From an uncultured Archangium sp. (GTDB lineage Bacteria; Myxococcota; Myxococcia; Myxococcales; Myxococcaceae): a DNA stretch of 52,782 bases. The stretch lies in contig CAIVGN010000222.1 of NCBI GenBank assembly GCA_903905455.1, positions 1 to 52,782 of the forward strand, in the 5' to 3' direction. The notes beneath the pieces are model-generated. The model was not told the DNA's origin. It ran no database searches and worked only from the letters and a program-made list of their open reading frames with translations. Shown piece after piece: positions 23,421 to 32,158 of this stretch. Position 1 is the stretch's first letter; every line of letters begins with the position of its first letter. The position numbers and the translations under genes are program-made.

Positions 23421-25897
23421 GGCGACAGCTCGGCGCGCGCGATGAGGTCTTCCTGGATCTGCGGGCCCAGCCGCGTGAAGTACGCCGAGTAGCCCGACAC
23501 GCGCACGATGAGGTCGGCGAAGTCGCGCGGGCGCTCCTGGGCCGAGCGCAGCGTGGCCGCGTCGACGGCGTTGAACTGCACGTGGAAGCCGCCCTTGTGG
23601 AAGTAGGTGCGCACCAGGCCCGAGACGCTCTCGAGGCCCTTCGCCGAGCCGAGCACCCCCAGCGGCAGCCGCATGTTGAGCGAGTTGCCGTAGCCGATCT
23701 GCGTCTGGTCAATCCGCGCCAGGGAGTTGAGCGCGGCGGTGGGCCCCTTCGTCTCGGCCCCGTTGCTGGGCGACATGCTGTTCGAGAGCGGCGCGCCGGC
23801 GAGCCGGCCATCGGGCGTCGCGGGCTCGAGCGCGCCTTCGTAGACGTTGAGCCCGTAAGAGATGAGGCTCGCCTTGAAGTGCCCCCCGGTGACCGTGGGC
23901 TGGGCGCGGACCAGGGCGCAGAAGCGCGAGACGACTTCGCGGGCGAGCGCGTCGACGGCCTCGTCATCCCTCCCGAAGCGGGGCCCCGCGCGGAGTTGCT
24001 CACGCAGCGCCTCGTGCCCGCGGAAGTTCACCTCGAGGGCCGCGAGCAGCTGCGCCATCGTCACCACGCGCTGCTCGAACACCAGGGCGCGCACGGTGGC
24101 CAGGGAGTCGACGAGCGTGCCCAGCCCGCCCCCGCCGACGGCGCCGAACGAGTAGCGCGCCCCGCCCGCGGTCATGTCGCGCGCGTTCTCCAGGCAGCCG
24201 TCGATGGTGCAGGAGATGAGCGGGTTGTGGAACCGCTCGGCCCAGATGGCGTCGCGCAGCCGCGTGGCCTCGGTCACCTGCCCCACCATCACCTCGAGCT
24301 GGCGGAAGTACGCATCGAGCAGCGCCTCGAAGGTGGCGAAGGCGCGCGGGTCGCCGGTATCAGGGCCGTCCTGGTTGCCGAAGAACGAGGTGCGGCCGCG
24401 GTGGAAGACGAGGTCGAGCGCGGTGGGGAAGTAGACCTTGGTGCCCCCGGTGGCGCCGAAGGTGTCGCCGTTGCCGCTGGGCTCCACGCAGCCCACGAGG
24501 CAGTAGTCGCGCGCGTCTTCCAGGGAGTACCCGTCCTTCTGCAGCGTGGCCACGGCCGTCTCGTCACAGAGGAACGCGGGGGAGTTCGTCTTGCGGTGCA
24601 TCTCCACCACGCGCTGCACGAAACCCGGGGGGCTCTTCTTCGAGACGCGGAAGGACGCGGTGGTGGCGAGGTTGGTGTTCTCGATGGCCTCGATGAAGAG
24701 CCACGAGAGCGCGTTGGTGGCGTCATCGCCGTTCCGGTCCACGCCGCCCAGGGTGATGTTCTCCACGTCCGAGCCGAGGTGGTTCAACTCCACGCCGCCG
24801 AGGTTGGGCCAGATGACCACGTTGTCGTTGAGCTTGATGACCAGCTCTTCGAGCAGCCGCAGCGCATGGTCGCGGGTGAGCACGCCGCGCGCGAGGTCAG
24901 CTTCGTAGAAGGGAAAGAGGAGCTGATCCACCCGGCCCGGGGTGATGCCGCTGCCCGCGCCGTAGCTGATGATGGCCGCGTTCTGGGTGAACCACAGCGC
25001 CTGAACCGCCTCGGCGAAGCTGCGCGGGGGGAGCCACGGCACGCGCTCGCAGCGCTCGGCGATGGCGAGCAACTCCCCTCGGCGCTCGTCGTCGACGGCC
25101 TCGGCGGCCTGGGTCCGGGCGAGCCCCGCGAAGCGCGAGGAAAACGCCCGCATGGCGTCGCAGGTGAGCACCACGCTCTCGAGGAACGCGCGTTGATCCG
25201 GCGTGCACTCGAGGGCCAGGCGCCGCTGCGCGTCGTCGCGGATGCCAAAGAAGCCCCGGGCGAGCACGTTCTTGTGACCGGGCACGAGGTGCGCCTGGGT
25301 GTCGGTGCAGCGCCCGCGCCCCTTGAGGTTGTCCCGCGCGCCGGCCTTCACCGCGCGAAAGAGCCCCGGCAGCCGCGAGAGCTTCAAGCCTCCGCGCGGG
25401 GCCACGAGCTTCCCCAGCGCGCGCGGACCGAAGCGGCGCAGCTTGCGCACCAACTCGAGGGGCGAGGTGTTGAGCGTGCTGCCCAGGCCGTGGGCCTCGA
25501 AGGCGGCCACCTTCGCGTCCCGCACCGTCTTGCCGGCCCACGCGGGGATGATCTCCTCGAAGAGCGTGGCCTTGTCTTCGGGGGTGATGCGGTAGCCGAA
25601 GGCCTCGAGGTCCTCGAAGAGGTGGGTGAAGACGAAGGTGAAGTCGCCGCGCTCCGGCGCGAGCGGCGGCGCGATGGGCTTCGAGGCGCGGTTGCCCACC
25701 AGCAGCTCGTCGGGGTCGAGGCGCACCGTCATCTTCGAGAGCACGCGCGCGAGGCTCTTCGCGGCCTGGAGCGAAGGGTGTTGCCCCTGCGTCTCGCGGT
25801 ACACCTCGGTGGCGTACTTCGCGCGCTCGATGCACAGCCAGTGCTCGGCCTCCAGCAGCCGCCGCTTCATCGCCGCGTTCTTCGGGTGGAGGCTCAT
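23417..25897 (-). CDS. Glycyl radical enzyme of the GCVEP (dehydratase/lyase) type, substrate unknown
   Basis: 826 residues, normal length for the family. The active-site cysteine loop is GCVEPSGNG (Cys470, Glu472), the Cys-x-Glu pair of glycerol/propanediol dehydratase, choline lyase CutC, HypD and related eliminases, not the CC pair of formate lyase. The C-terminal radical loop RVSGYSAYF places the glycyl residue at Gly802. Other family parts seen are WFTQNAAIISYGAGSGITPGR and the ITLGGVDRNG segment. Activation needs the adjacent activase. No microcompartment shell or aldehyde dehydrogenase genes are present, so the product is not obviously processed here. A TetR gene overlaps upstream by four bases. 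The substrate cannot be named from motifs; the family covers diols, choline, hydroxyproline, isethionate and others. An oxygen-sensitive enzyme is unusual in a myxobacterium, most of which are aerobes. Confidence 0.93.
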   Translation of the reverse strand: MSLHPKNAAMKRRLLEAEHWLCIERAKYATEVYRETQGQHPSLQAAKSLARVLSKMTVRLDPDELLVGNRASKPIAPPLAPERGDFTFVFTHLFEDLEAFGYRITPEDKATLFEEIIPAWAGKTVRDAKVAAFEAHGLGSTLNTSPLELVRKLRRFGPRALGKLVAPRGGLKLSRLPGLFRAVKAGARDNLKGRGRCTDTQAHLVPGHKNVLARGFFGIRDDAQRRLALECTPDQRAFLESVVLTCDAMRAFSSRFAGLARTQAAEAVDDERRGELLAIAERCERVPWLPPRSFAEAVQALWFTQNAAIISYGAGSGITPGRVDQLLFPFYEADLARGVLTRDHALRLLEELVIKLNDNVVIWPNLGGVELNHLGSDVENITLGGVDRNGDDATNALSWLFIEAIENTNLATTASFRVSKKSPPGFVQRVVEMHRKTNSPAFLCDETAVATLQKDGYSLEDARDYCLVGCVEPSGNGDTFGATGGTKVYFPTALDLVFHRGRTSFFGNQDGPDTGDPRAFATFEALLDAYFRQLEVMVGQVTEATRLRDAIWAERFHNPLISCTIDGCLENARDMTAGGARYSFGAVGGGGLGTLVDSLATVRALVFEQRVVTMAQLLAALEVNFRGHEALREQLRAGPRFGRDDEAVDALAREVVSRFCALVRAQPTVTGGHFKASLISYGLNVYEGALEPATPDGRLAGAPLSNSMSPSNGAETKGPTAALNSLARIDQTQIGYGNSLNMRLPLGVLGSAKGLESVSGLVRTYFHKGGFHVQFNAVDAATLRSAQERPRDFADLIVRVSGYSAYFTRLGPQIQEDLIARAELSP

Positions 25898-26505
25898 GAC
25901 GAGCCCCGCACGTCGAGCTCGGCGAGCAAGAGCGCGATGACCTTGTGCACGTGGCGCTTCCGGGCGGCGAGGGCCGCGGGGGAGAACGGGTCCTTGCCCG
26001 TCAACTTGCGGATGACCTCGCCGTAGGTGAACCAGGTGACCACCATGCCGTAGACGGTGGTGAGCAACTGCACCGCGTCGAGGTCCTTCGGGGGCCGCTT
26101 CAGGCCCGTCTCGAGCCAGTCGACGCCCAGCTGAAACAACGGCAGCGTGCGCGCGACGATGCGCTCCATGTGCCGGCCGCTGGCCACCTCGCGCTGCACG
26201 ATGCGGGTGAACGAGCGGTTCTCGGCGAGGAAGTCGGCGTAGCCGTCGAGCAGATCCACCACCTGGGCCTCGAGCCCCTTGCGCCGGCCCATCGCCCCCA
26301 GCAGCGCGGTGCCGAGGCGCGCGTAGTAGCCCTCGAGCAGGGCCTCGAGCAGGTCGTCCTTGGTGCCGAAGTGGTAGTGGATGAGCGCCTTGTTGACGCC
26401 CGAGCGCTGCGCGATGTCGCGCGTGGTCGTGACGTCGAAACCCAGCTCACCGAACAGCGCGTCCGCCGCGTCGAGGATCTTCACCCGGGTCTGCTCTGCG
26501 TCCAT
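25894..26505 (-). CDS. TetR-family transcriptional regulator of the glycyl radical enzyme operon
   Basis: 203 residues. Residues 5-55 form a TetR helix-turn-helix (RVKILDAADALFGELGFDVTTTRDIAQRSGVNKALIHYHFGTKDDLLEALL). The C-terminal domain is helical, with no recognisable ligand motif. It is the first gene of the operon, with its stop overlapping the ATG of the glycyl radical enzyme, so it should repress its own transcription and that of the enzyme and activase until a ligand appears. A GGAGG Shine-Dalgarno lies a few bases before the ATG. The ligand is unknown; it may be a substrate or product of the radical enzyme. No other gene stands divergent to it. Confidence 0.92.
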   Translation of the reverse strand: MDAEQTRVKILDAADALFGELGFDVTTTRDIAQRSGVNKALIHYHFGTKDDLLEALLEGYYARLGTALLGAMGRRKGLEAQVVDLLDGYADFLAENRSFTRIVQREVASGRHMERIVARTLPLFQLGVDWLETGLKRPPKDLDAVQLLTTVYGMVVTWFTYGEVIRKLTGKDPFSPAALAARKRHVHKVIALLLAELDVRGSS

Positions 26506-26560
26506 GGGACCTCCAGTTGGTCACATGGTTTAGGCGCTTGGTTAACTCCGGGTCAACCCC
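26506..26560 (-). promoter_or_regulatory. Candidate promoter of the TetR/glycyl-radical operon
   Basis: On the minus strand TTGACC (26551-26556) could be a -35 box. At 17-18 bases downstream lies CTAAAC/TAAACC (about 26527-26533), a weak -10. Two related AACCA half-sites (TTAACCAAG and TAAACCATG) lie between and across the -10, followed by ACCAAC, and may be contacts for TetR. GTTAAC (26541-26546) is palindromic. A Shine-Dalgarno GGAGG precedes the ATG at 26505. This is eye-based and tentative. Confidence 0.4.
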
Positions 26561-26568
26561 GGGTCGGC

Positions 26569-27750
26569 TCAGGGGCTGACGAGGCTGAGCTCCGCGGCGC
26601 GTTGGAGCCCGCCGGGGAAGCGGAGCGACACGCTGCGAATGCCCGCAGCGGCCGGGAGTGGAATCACCGCGTAGACCGGGGTGGTGGGGATCATCGGGCC
26701 GGTGCCGACCGCGCCGTCGCGACGCCGGCGCGGGGGTCGCGGCGCCGCGAGGCTCCAGGCCGACACGGGGAGCTCCACGCGGAAGGTCTGCACGGCGATG
26801 CCTGATTGGTCGGTGACCACCACCACCACGAAGGGCACGGGCGTCTCCACGCCGCGCAGCACCAGCCACGCGAGGTCCTGGGGGGTGTCGAGCTCGAGGG
26901 TCACCACGGGCAACGAGCCCACGTCGACCGGGGTGAGGTCTCCGTCGGTGAAGGGGCAGACGCCGGAAATCTCGGTGCAGCGGGCGCCGCGGCTGGTGGC
27001 CGGCGCGTGGCCGACGACGGGCCGGAGCTCCGCGGCGCGCAGCTCGGTGGAGTACACGTCGAAGCCCTGGTTGAGCGCCGTCTGGGCCGCCTCGGACTCC
27101 ACCACCCGCGCGTGCAGCGCGAGCGTGCCCTCGAAGTCCTCGAGGCGCGCGTCGTCCATGACCAGCGGCTCGCGGTGGTTGAGGCCGCCGTCGAGGGACA
27201 CGAGGTGATCATCGGCCTGCCACACCACGTCGCCCGCGGCGGTGAGCACCTCGACGCGGTGGTCGAGCTGGGGGATGGCCGGGTCGATCATCGCCTGCGC
27301 CGCGGTCTCCGGCGGCACGGGGATGGGCGGGGTGAACACCAGCACGCCCGCGTCCTGCTCGAGGCCCGAGCGCCAGTCGCGCAGCGTGCCCAGCTTCGTG
27401 GTGCCAAAGATGCCGTACACCTGGCTGCTCGCCGTCGCGCCCGAGCTGAAGGTGGTGTCCACGCGGAAGCAGTAGGTGCCGAGGCTGGTGAGGTTCTGCG
27501 ACTGCGCGCGGAAGACCTCGAAGCCGAACGTCCTCGCGGCGTCGGCGGTGGCCTCCTTGAAGGCCCTGGCGTCGGCGCCGGAGCACCCGTTCCCGAAGTT
27601 CGAGGTGTCCACCTGGCGGAGCAACTGCACCACCTGCCCTTCGACCGGGCCCACCGACTGCAACGTGCCCGTCACCGGGAAGATGTCGTCGGGGTTGAAG
27701 CAGCCGGCGGTCACCACGAGACAGACACTGCACGCGAGCGCGGTACGCAT
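26569..27750 (-). CDS. Secreted lipoprotein of unknown function
   Basis: 393 residues from the ATG at 27750, which shares its first base with the stop of the TonB-receptor-like gene (TGATG). The signal peptide MRTALACSVCLVVTAGC ends in a lipobox Cys. No domain is recognised. The body is beta-rich with short acidic turns and few cysteines (GNGCSGAD, YCFRVDTT, RCTEISGVCPF). It would be placed in the outer membrane or periplasm. Because it directly follows the receptor gene, a partnership resembling a SusD-type or other receptor-associated lipoprotein is possible, but I see no SusD signature. Alternative explanations cannot be excluded. Confidence 0.75.
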   Translation of the reverse strand: MRTALACSVCLVVTAGCFNPDDIFPVTGTLQSVGPVEGQVVQLLRQVDTSNFGNGCSGADARAFKEATADAARTFGFEVFRAQSQNLTSLGTYCFRVDTTFSSGATASSQVYGIFGTTKLGTLRDWRSGLEQDAGVLVFTPPIPVPPETAAQAMIDPAIPQLDHRVEVLTAAGDVVWQADDHLVSLDGGLNHREPLVMDDARLEDFEGTLALHARVVESEAAQTALNQGFDVYSTELRAAELRPVVGHAPATSRGARCTEISGVCPFTDGDLTPVDVGSLPVVTLELDTPQDLAWLVLRGVETPVPFVVVVVTDQSGIAVQTFRVELPVSAWSLAAPRPPRRRRDGAVGTGPMIPTTPVYAVIPLPAAAGIRSVSLRFPGGLQRAAELSLVSP

Positions 27751-30332
27751 CAGTACACCACCTTGAAACCCAGCGTGGGGAGCACGATGGGCGCGCCCTG
27801 GGCCTGCTTCACCGGCAGCAGGTTCTCGTCGTACGAATAGGTGAATCCATACACTTCGTTGCGCACGAGGATGTTGAAGACGTCGAGGTACAGGTCGACG
27901 GTGAAGGTGTTGAACGAGAGGGTCTTCGAGACGCGCAGGTCGAGGCGCCCGAAGAGCGGCAGCCGGTCGACCTGGTTGAGCGGCACCACGCTCCACATCT
28001 GGCGCCCGGTGACCGGGTCGTCGACGAGCCGCGAGGTGCGCGAGCTGAACTCGCCCGACTCGGGCCGCCCGGTGTTGAGGTGGAACGAGGCGCTCACCTT
28101 GAAGCCCTTCGGCAACTGGTAGCCGAGCACGAGGTTGAGTGAGTGCGCCTGGTCGAAGGCGAAGGGCACCAGGGCCGTGGCGTCGGTGACCACCGATTGA
28201 TCCTCGTTGTACACGGCGAAGCGCCGCATGCGTTCGCTGCGCATGAAGGTGTACGAGAGCCAGCCGAAGAGCCGGCCCTGCTGCGGCAGGCGCAGCATCA
28301 GCTCCAGGCCATACGCGCGGCCCCAGCGACTGCCCGAGTAGCGGTCGTCGAGCGAGGAGATGCCGGTCACGAACTCCGCGAGGCTGCGTTCCCGGGCCTG
28401 GAAGATGTGGTTGTAGAACACGTCGCCCGACAGCTCGAGGTCGAACCACGGCAGCTTCCCCACGGCGCCGAGGCTGAACTGGCCGACCTCCTGGAGCCCC
28501 GAGCGCAGCGCGCCGGCGTCGGTGATGGGCAGCGAGATGAGGAGCATCGGCGCCTGGTGCGCGAGGCCTGCGCTGCCGCGCAGGGTGAGGGCGTCGAGCG
28601 GCTTGAAGCGCACGTCGAGGCGCGGGTCGGCCGAGACCAACGTGAAATCGGGCGGCAGGTGCCAGGTGTCCACGCGCACGCCGGTGACCACCGACCACTG
28701 CTTCGAGAAGAACGCCGCCTCCACGAAGGTGCCGGTGAAGACGCCCATCACGCGCGGCTGGCGCAGCAGGTCGCCGCCGCCGGAGATGCCCGCGGTGTTC
28801 TCCACGTCGGACACCTGCCGCTCGAAGTCGAAGCCCGCCTTGAGCTGGAAGTGCTCGCCGAGCTCCACGCGGTAGCTGGCGCGCCCTGTCCACAGGAAGC
28901 GGTTCAAGAGGAACGAGCCGAGGCGCTCGCCCTTCTGTTCGCCGTAGAGCCCCATGGTCTCCCAGCCGACGTAGCTGCCGAGCTCGAGCGTGCCCGGGCC
29001 CACCGGCACCTGGCCGCGCAGGTCGATGCGGTGGAAGCGCGAGGTGGTGAACACCGAGGGGCTGTTGTCATCGGTCTGCCGCACGCCGACCAGGTCGCTC
29101 GAGCCGAACGCGAGGAGCCGCAGCGTGGCCTTGCCCGCCTTCTGCTCCACGCGCGCCTGGTAGTCGTACGACTCGAGCACCGGGGTGACGCCCTTGCCGA
29201 AGACGCCCGTCGACGAGAGGGCCCCGAGGATCCACGCGGCGTAGTTGATGTGCCCGCCGAGCGTGACGTTGGTGCCCGTGGCCTCGATGGGGACCTCGAC
29301 GAAGCCACTGGTCTGCAGCAGGTCGGGCGAGAGCGTGAAGTGCACCCGGTCGTCGCGGGTCTTCGCCACCTGCGCGCTGATCACCCCGCCGGAGATGCGC
29401 CCGTAGCGCGTGGGCGCGTTGGCCGCGAAGAAGTCGATGCTCTCGATGAAGTCCGGGTGCACCACCGAGGTGCCCGCGAGCAGGTGGTAGAGCTGCGGCA
29501 CGCGCACGCCGTCCAGGAAGAAGCCCGTCGCCGCGGGGAGCGAGCCGCGCACCACCGGGTAACTCAAGCCAGACGCGGGGGTGACCACGCCGGGGAGCAG
29601 CATCACCACGCGCAGCGGCTCGCCCCCCGTGCCGGCCACCTCGCGGAGCTCGGCGCCGGAGAGCGAGATGCGTGAGAGCTCGGCGCGATCCACCTGGCCG
29701 CGGATCACCGTCTCGTAAGGGCGGGAATAGGTGCGGTCGACGCGGTAGAGGACCTCCACGTGCTGACCGAGGGTGAGGTTCTCCTTGAAGACACGCTTCA
29801 CGTGGCCCGACGCGGTGACCTGCACGCGAAGGGGCCCGGGCGGGACTGAGAGGGTGAAGCGGCCCTCGGCGTCGGTTTCCGCGGAGGTGAGGCCCCCGTC
29901 TTCCAGTGAGACCTGCGCCAGCGAGACCACGTCGCGCGTGCCCTTGGTCATCACCTTGCCGGTGAGGAGGGTGAGGCCCGCGTCTTCGGGTGCGGTGGGG
30001 GCTTCGAAGCGGTAGCGGTAGGCGAGCACCACGCGCAGGGGGATTCCATCCTGGGTCGCGGGCTCGAACTGCAGGCCCCGCGCGGCGGTCGTGGCGCTGG
30101 TGGTGAAGAACTCGCTGGGTGAGGACTGCAGCTGGACGTCGGTCACTGCGCCGGTGGCGTCGATGGTCAGCAGGAGGTCGACGTCACCGCCTTGCGTGCC
30201 TGCGTCTGAGGGCCAGGGCGCGGGGGAGGACTGCATCAGCAGCGGCGGGAGGAGGAGCCCGGCGTCGCTCTCGGGCCCCGCGTCGGGGGACTGCGACAAG
30301 ATGGTGATCAGGACTGCGACGACGAGGCTCAC
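27750..30332 (-). CDS. TonB-dependent-receptor-like outer membrane protein with N-terminal TonB-C-like domain
   Basis: 860 residues from a GTG at 30332, with a short N-terminal hydrophobic stretch as signal. Residues about 50-112 look like a TonB C-terminal domain (DLLLTIDATGAVTDVQLQSS and ARGLQFEPATQDGIPLRVVL, ending YRYRF). A carboxypeptidase-regulatory-like beta domain follows (about 120-195, GKVMTKGTRDVVSLAQVSL), then a plug (about 210-340, PVVRGSLPAATGFFLDGVRVPQLYHL) and a barrel to the C-terminus, which ends in VY as many barrel proteins do. This layout recurs in myxobacteria. It probably sits in the outer membrane; the ligand is unknown. The overlapping lipoprotein gene and the pirin gene 27 bases upstream look cotranscribed. 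Whether the TonB-like domain replaces a separate TonB is unclear. Confidence 0.85.
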   Translation of the reverse strand: MSLVVAVLITILSQSPDAGPESDAGLLLPPLLMQSSPAPWPSDAGTQGGDVDLLLTIDATGAVTDVQLQSSPSEFFTTSATTAARGLQFEPATQDGIPLRVVLAYRYRFEAPTAPEDAGLTLLTGKVMTKGTRDVVSLAQVSLEDGGLTSAETDAEGRFTLSVPPGPLRVQVTASGHVKRVFKENLTLGQHVEVLYRVDRTYSRPYETVIRGQVDRAELSRISLSGAELREVAGTGGEPLRVVMLLPGVVTPASGLSYPVVRGSLPAATGFFLDGVRVPQLYHLLAGTSVVHPDFIESIDFFAANAPTRYGRISGGVISAQVAKTRDDRVHFTLSPDLLQTSGFVEVPIEATGTNVTLGGHINYAAWILGALSSTGVFGKGVTPVLESYDYQARVEQKAGKATLRLLAFGSSDLVGVRQTDDNSPSVFTTSRFHRIDLRGQVPVGPGTLELGSYVGWETMGLYGEQKGERLGSFLLNRFLWTGRASYRVELGEHFQLKAGFDFERQVSDVENTAGISGGGDLLRQPRVMGVFTGTFVEAAFFSKQWSVVTGVRVDTWHLPPDFTLVSADPRLDVRFKPLDALTLRGSAGLAHQAPMLLISLPITDAGALRSGLQEVGQFSLGAVGKLPWFDLELSGDVFYNHIFQARERSLAEFVTGISSLDDRYSGSRWGRAYGLELMLRLPQQGRLFGWLSYTFMRSERMRRFAVYNEDQSVVTDATALVPFAFDQAHSLNLVLGYQLPKGFKVSASFHLNTGRPESGEFSSRTSRLVDDPVTGRQMWSVVPLNQVDRLPLFGRLDLRVSKTLSFNTFTVDLYLDVFNILVRNEVYGFTYSYDENLLPVKQAQGAPIVLPTLGFKVVY

Positions 30333-30359
30333 GATGGGCGCATAGCACCTTCGGGCCCC

Positions 30360-31148
30360 TCACCCCGGCCCTCTCCCCGCTGTCGCAGGGCGAGGGAGAT
30401 CGATCCAGAGCACCGCGCCGTGGCCGTCGAGCGGCAGCACTCCCGACTGAACCTCCGCGCCCTCACCCGTTTGCAGCTTCGCCGCTCCCGCCTGCACCGG
30501 CCCGGTGAGCGCCAGCACGTACCCCTGCCGACCCTGCGGCACGTCGAGCGTGCGCGCGCCTTCCACGTCCACCCACCACACCTTCACGTCACACCGCAGC
30601 GGCATGCCCTCGTCACCCGCCAGCAGGTGCTGCCCCTTCTGCGCCCCGAGTTGGCGGTAGAAGTACGCCGGTGGCCCGCCGTGCGTGGTGGGCGCGAACC
30701 ACAACTGCAGCATGCGCGTGGGCGTGCCCGTCTCGTTGCCCTCCGCGTGATGCATGCCGTCCCGCGACGAGATGAGCTGGGCGCCGCGCGGGCTGATGAC
30801 CATCCCGTTGGCCCCGTCCCCCTGGTGGCTCAAGTCCCCGTCGATGACCACGCTGAGGATCTCCATCTCCTCGTGCGGGTGCAGCGGGAACCGCGACTTC
30901 GGCGCGAACGTCGCGTCGGCGAGCACCAGCAGCGGCCCCAGCGGACGACCCTGCCCTGCGCTCGGGCCCACCGTCGCCACGAAGTGGTCGCGCAAGGTCA
31001 GCCACGAGAGCGTGGTGGTGGGCAGCGAGGCGAGCGGGCGGGGGCGAACGTCAGCCATGGGCTTCTCCGGGGTTCGGGCACACGACAGCGCCGCGATGCC
31101 ACCGAGCAGGGCGGTCCTTCGGGGGAACTGCAGGTCATCGTGCTTCAT
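30360..31148 (-). CDS. Pirin-family cupin protein with a Tat/lipoprotein-like N-terminus
   Basis: 262 residues from the ATG at 31148. The cupin metal site of pirins is present: FPLHPHEEMEI, SHQGDGAN and GMHHAEGN. The N-terminus carries a twin-arginine motif (QFPRRTALLGG) and a lipobox-like LSC, which would send the protein to the envelope; this is unusual for a pirin. An alternative ATG at 31058 (MADVRPRP) has a better Shine-Dalgarno (GGAG, six bases before) and would give a cytoplasmic 232-residue pirin closer to the usual family length. Pirins include quercetinases and transcription cofactors. A divergent LysR gene 69 bases away probably controls it. The TonB-receptor-like gene begins 27 bases downstream. 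Confidence 0.88.
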   Translation of the reverse strand: MKHDDLQFPRRTALLGGIAALSCARTPEKPMADVRPRPLASLPTTTLSWLTLRDHFVATVGPSAGQGRPLGPLLVLADATFAPKSRFPLHPHEEMEILSVVIDGDLSHQGDGANGMVISPRGAQLISSRDGMHHAEGNETGTPTRMLQLWFAPTTHGGPPAYFYRQLGAQKGQHLLAGDEGMPLRCDVKVWWVDVEGARTLDVPQGRQGYVLALTGPVQAGAAKLQTGEGAEVQSGVLPLDGHGAVLWIDLPRPATAGRGPG

Positions 31149-31198
31149 GAGCGGCAGACCGTAGAGACCACGCCCGCCATTGACGACTCCGCGCCTGT

Positions 31199-31213
31199 GC
31201 ACAGACACTGTGC
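31199..31213. promoter_or_regulatory. Palindrome between divergent pirin and LysR genes
   Basis: GCACAG-ACA-CTGTGC is a perfect 6-3-6 inverted repeat that ends five bases before the lysR ATG at 31218. It suits a LysR-type or other dimeric binding site and would cover the start region of the regulator, giving autocontrol. I see no clear -10 and -35 boxes in the 69-bp gap. Confidence 0.55.
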
Positions 31214-31217
31214 GTTC

Positions 31218-32045
31218 ATGCACATCCCCTGGGAAGACCTGCAGACCGTCGAGGCCCTGGTGCGCACCGGCACCATCGTGGCCGCCGCGAAGGAACTCGG
31301 CCTCCGGCACTCCTCCGTGTCCCGCCGGGTCGATGCGCTGGAGCGCGCCCTGGAGGCCCCACTCTTCCTGCGCGGGCCGAGGCTCCGGCCCACCACCCTG
31401 GCGACGCAGATCGCCGCGCGGGCGGCGCTGATGGCCACCCACGCCGCGCAGATCGACACCCTCGTCGAAGGCGAGCGCCGGTCCCGCGAGCAGCGGCTGG
31501 TGGTGACCACCAACGACGTGCTCGCGCCCCTGCTCTTCGCGGCCCTCGCGCGCCGGCCGCTGGGCCCGCGGGTGCAGGTGCAAGTGACCGACACCGAGAC
31601 CTCCCTCGCCCCCGGGGTCACCGATCTCGCCCTGCGCCCCGGCAACCAGCCCGAGGGCAGCCTGCGCGGCTGGCGACTGGGGCGCCTGCGCCTGGGCCAG
31701 TACGCGGCGAAGCCCGGCCTCGAGGCCTGGGTGCTCCCCTCCCCCGGCCTGCGCGCCCGCGCCTCGATGCGCTGGTGGAAGGCCGTGCCCGCCGACGCTC
31801 CGGGGCACGTGGAATGTGACTCGCTGCTGGCCATGCGCGACGCCTGTGTCGCCGGCCTGGGGCGCGCCGTGCTCCCGTCGTTGCTCGCGCTCCATGACCC
31901 GCGCCTGGCGCTCGAGCACCGCGTCGAAGGTGGGCCCCCGGTGTGGCTCCTCGCTTCGGCCACCCGCCGCGCCGACCCGTCCCTGCGCGCACTCGCCGAG
32001 CAACTCGCCGCCGCCCTCCGCGCCGCCCGGGGCGCGTGGGAGTGA
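31218..32045 (+). CDS. LysR-family transcriptional regulator
   Basis: 275 residues, slightly short for the family (usually about 290-310). Residues 1-60 form the LysR winged helix (WEDLQTVEALVRTGTIVAAAKELGLRHSSVSRRVDALERALEAPLFLRG). The effector-binding part (about 85-270) follows the periplasmic-binding-protein-like pattern weakly. The ATG at 31218 has no clear Shine-Dalgarno sequence but the domain begins immediately. It is transcribed away from the pirin gene across a 69-bp gap holding a perfect palindrome, the usual arrangement for a LysR regulator and its target. The effector is unknown. A serpin gene on the same strand starts 113 bases downstream. Confidence 0.92.
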   Translation: MHIPWEDLQTVEALVRTGTIVAAAKELGLRHSSVSRRVDALERALEAPLFLRGPRLRPTTLATQIAARAALMATHAAQIDTLVEGERRSREQRLVVTTNDVLAPLLFAALARRPLGPRVQVQVTDTETSLAPGVTDLALRPGNQPEGSLRGWRLGRLRLGQYAAKPGLEAWVLPSPGLRARASMRWWKAVPADAPGHVECDSLLAMRDACVAGLGRAVLPSLLALHDPRLALEHRVEGGPPVWLLASATRRADPSLRALAEQLAAALRAARGAWE

Positions 32046-32158
32046 CCCCCGGTCGCAACCCCCTGACGGCGACGCAGGGCCTGCGCGCTGCACCTCGACC
32101 CAACTCCGCGAAGCCTCACGGGTGCGGGGCTGGTGCCGAAGATGCAGCGCAGGCCCCC

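Noticed and set aside
23417-25897. Pyruvate formate-lyase (pflB) identity for the glycyl radical enzyme
   Set aside because: The active site has GCVEP rather than the adjacent CC pair of formate lyase, so pflB would be a misname.
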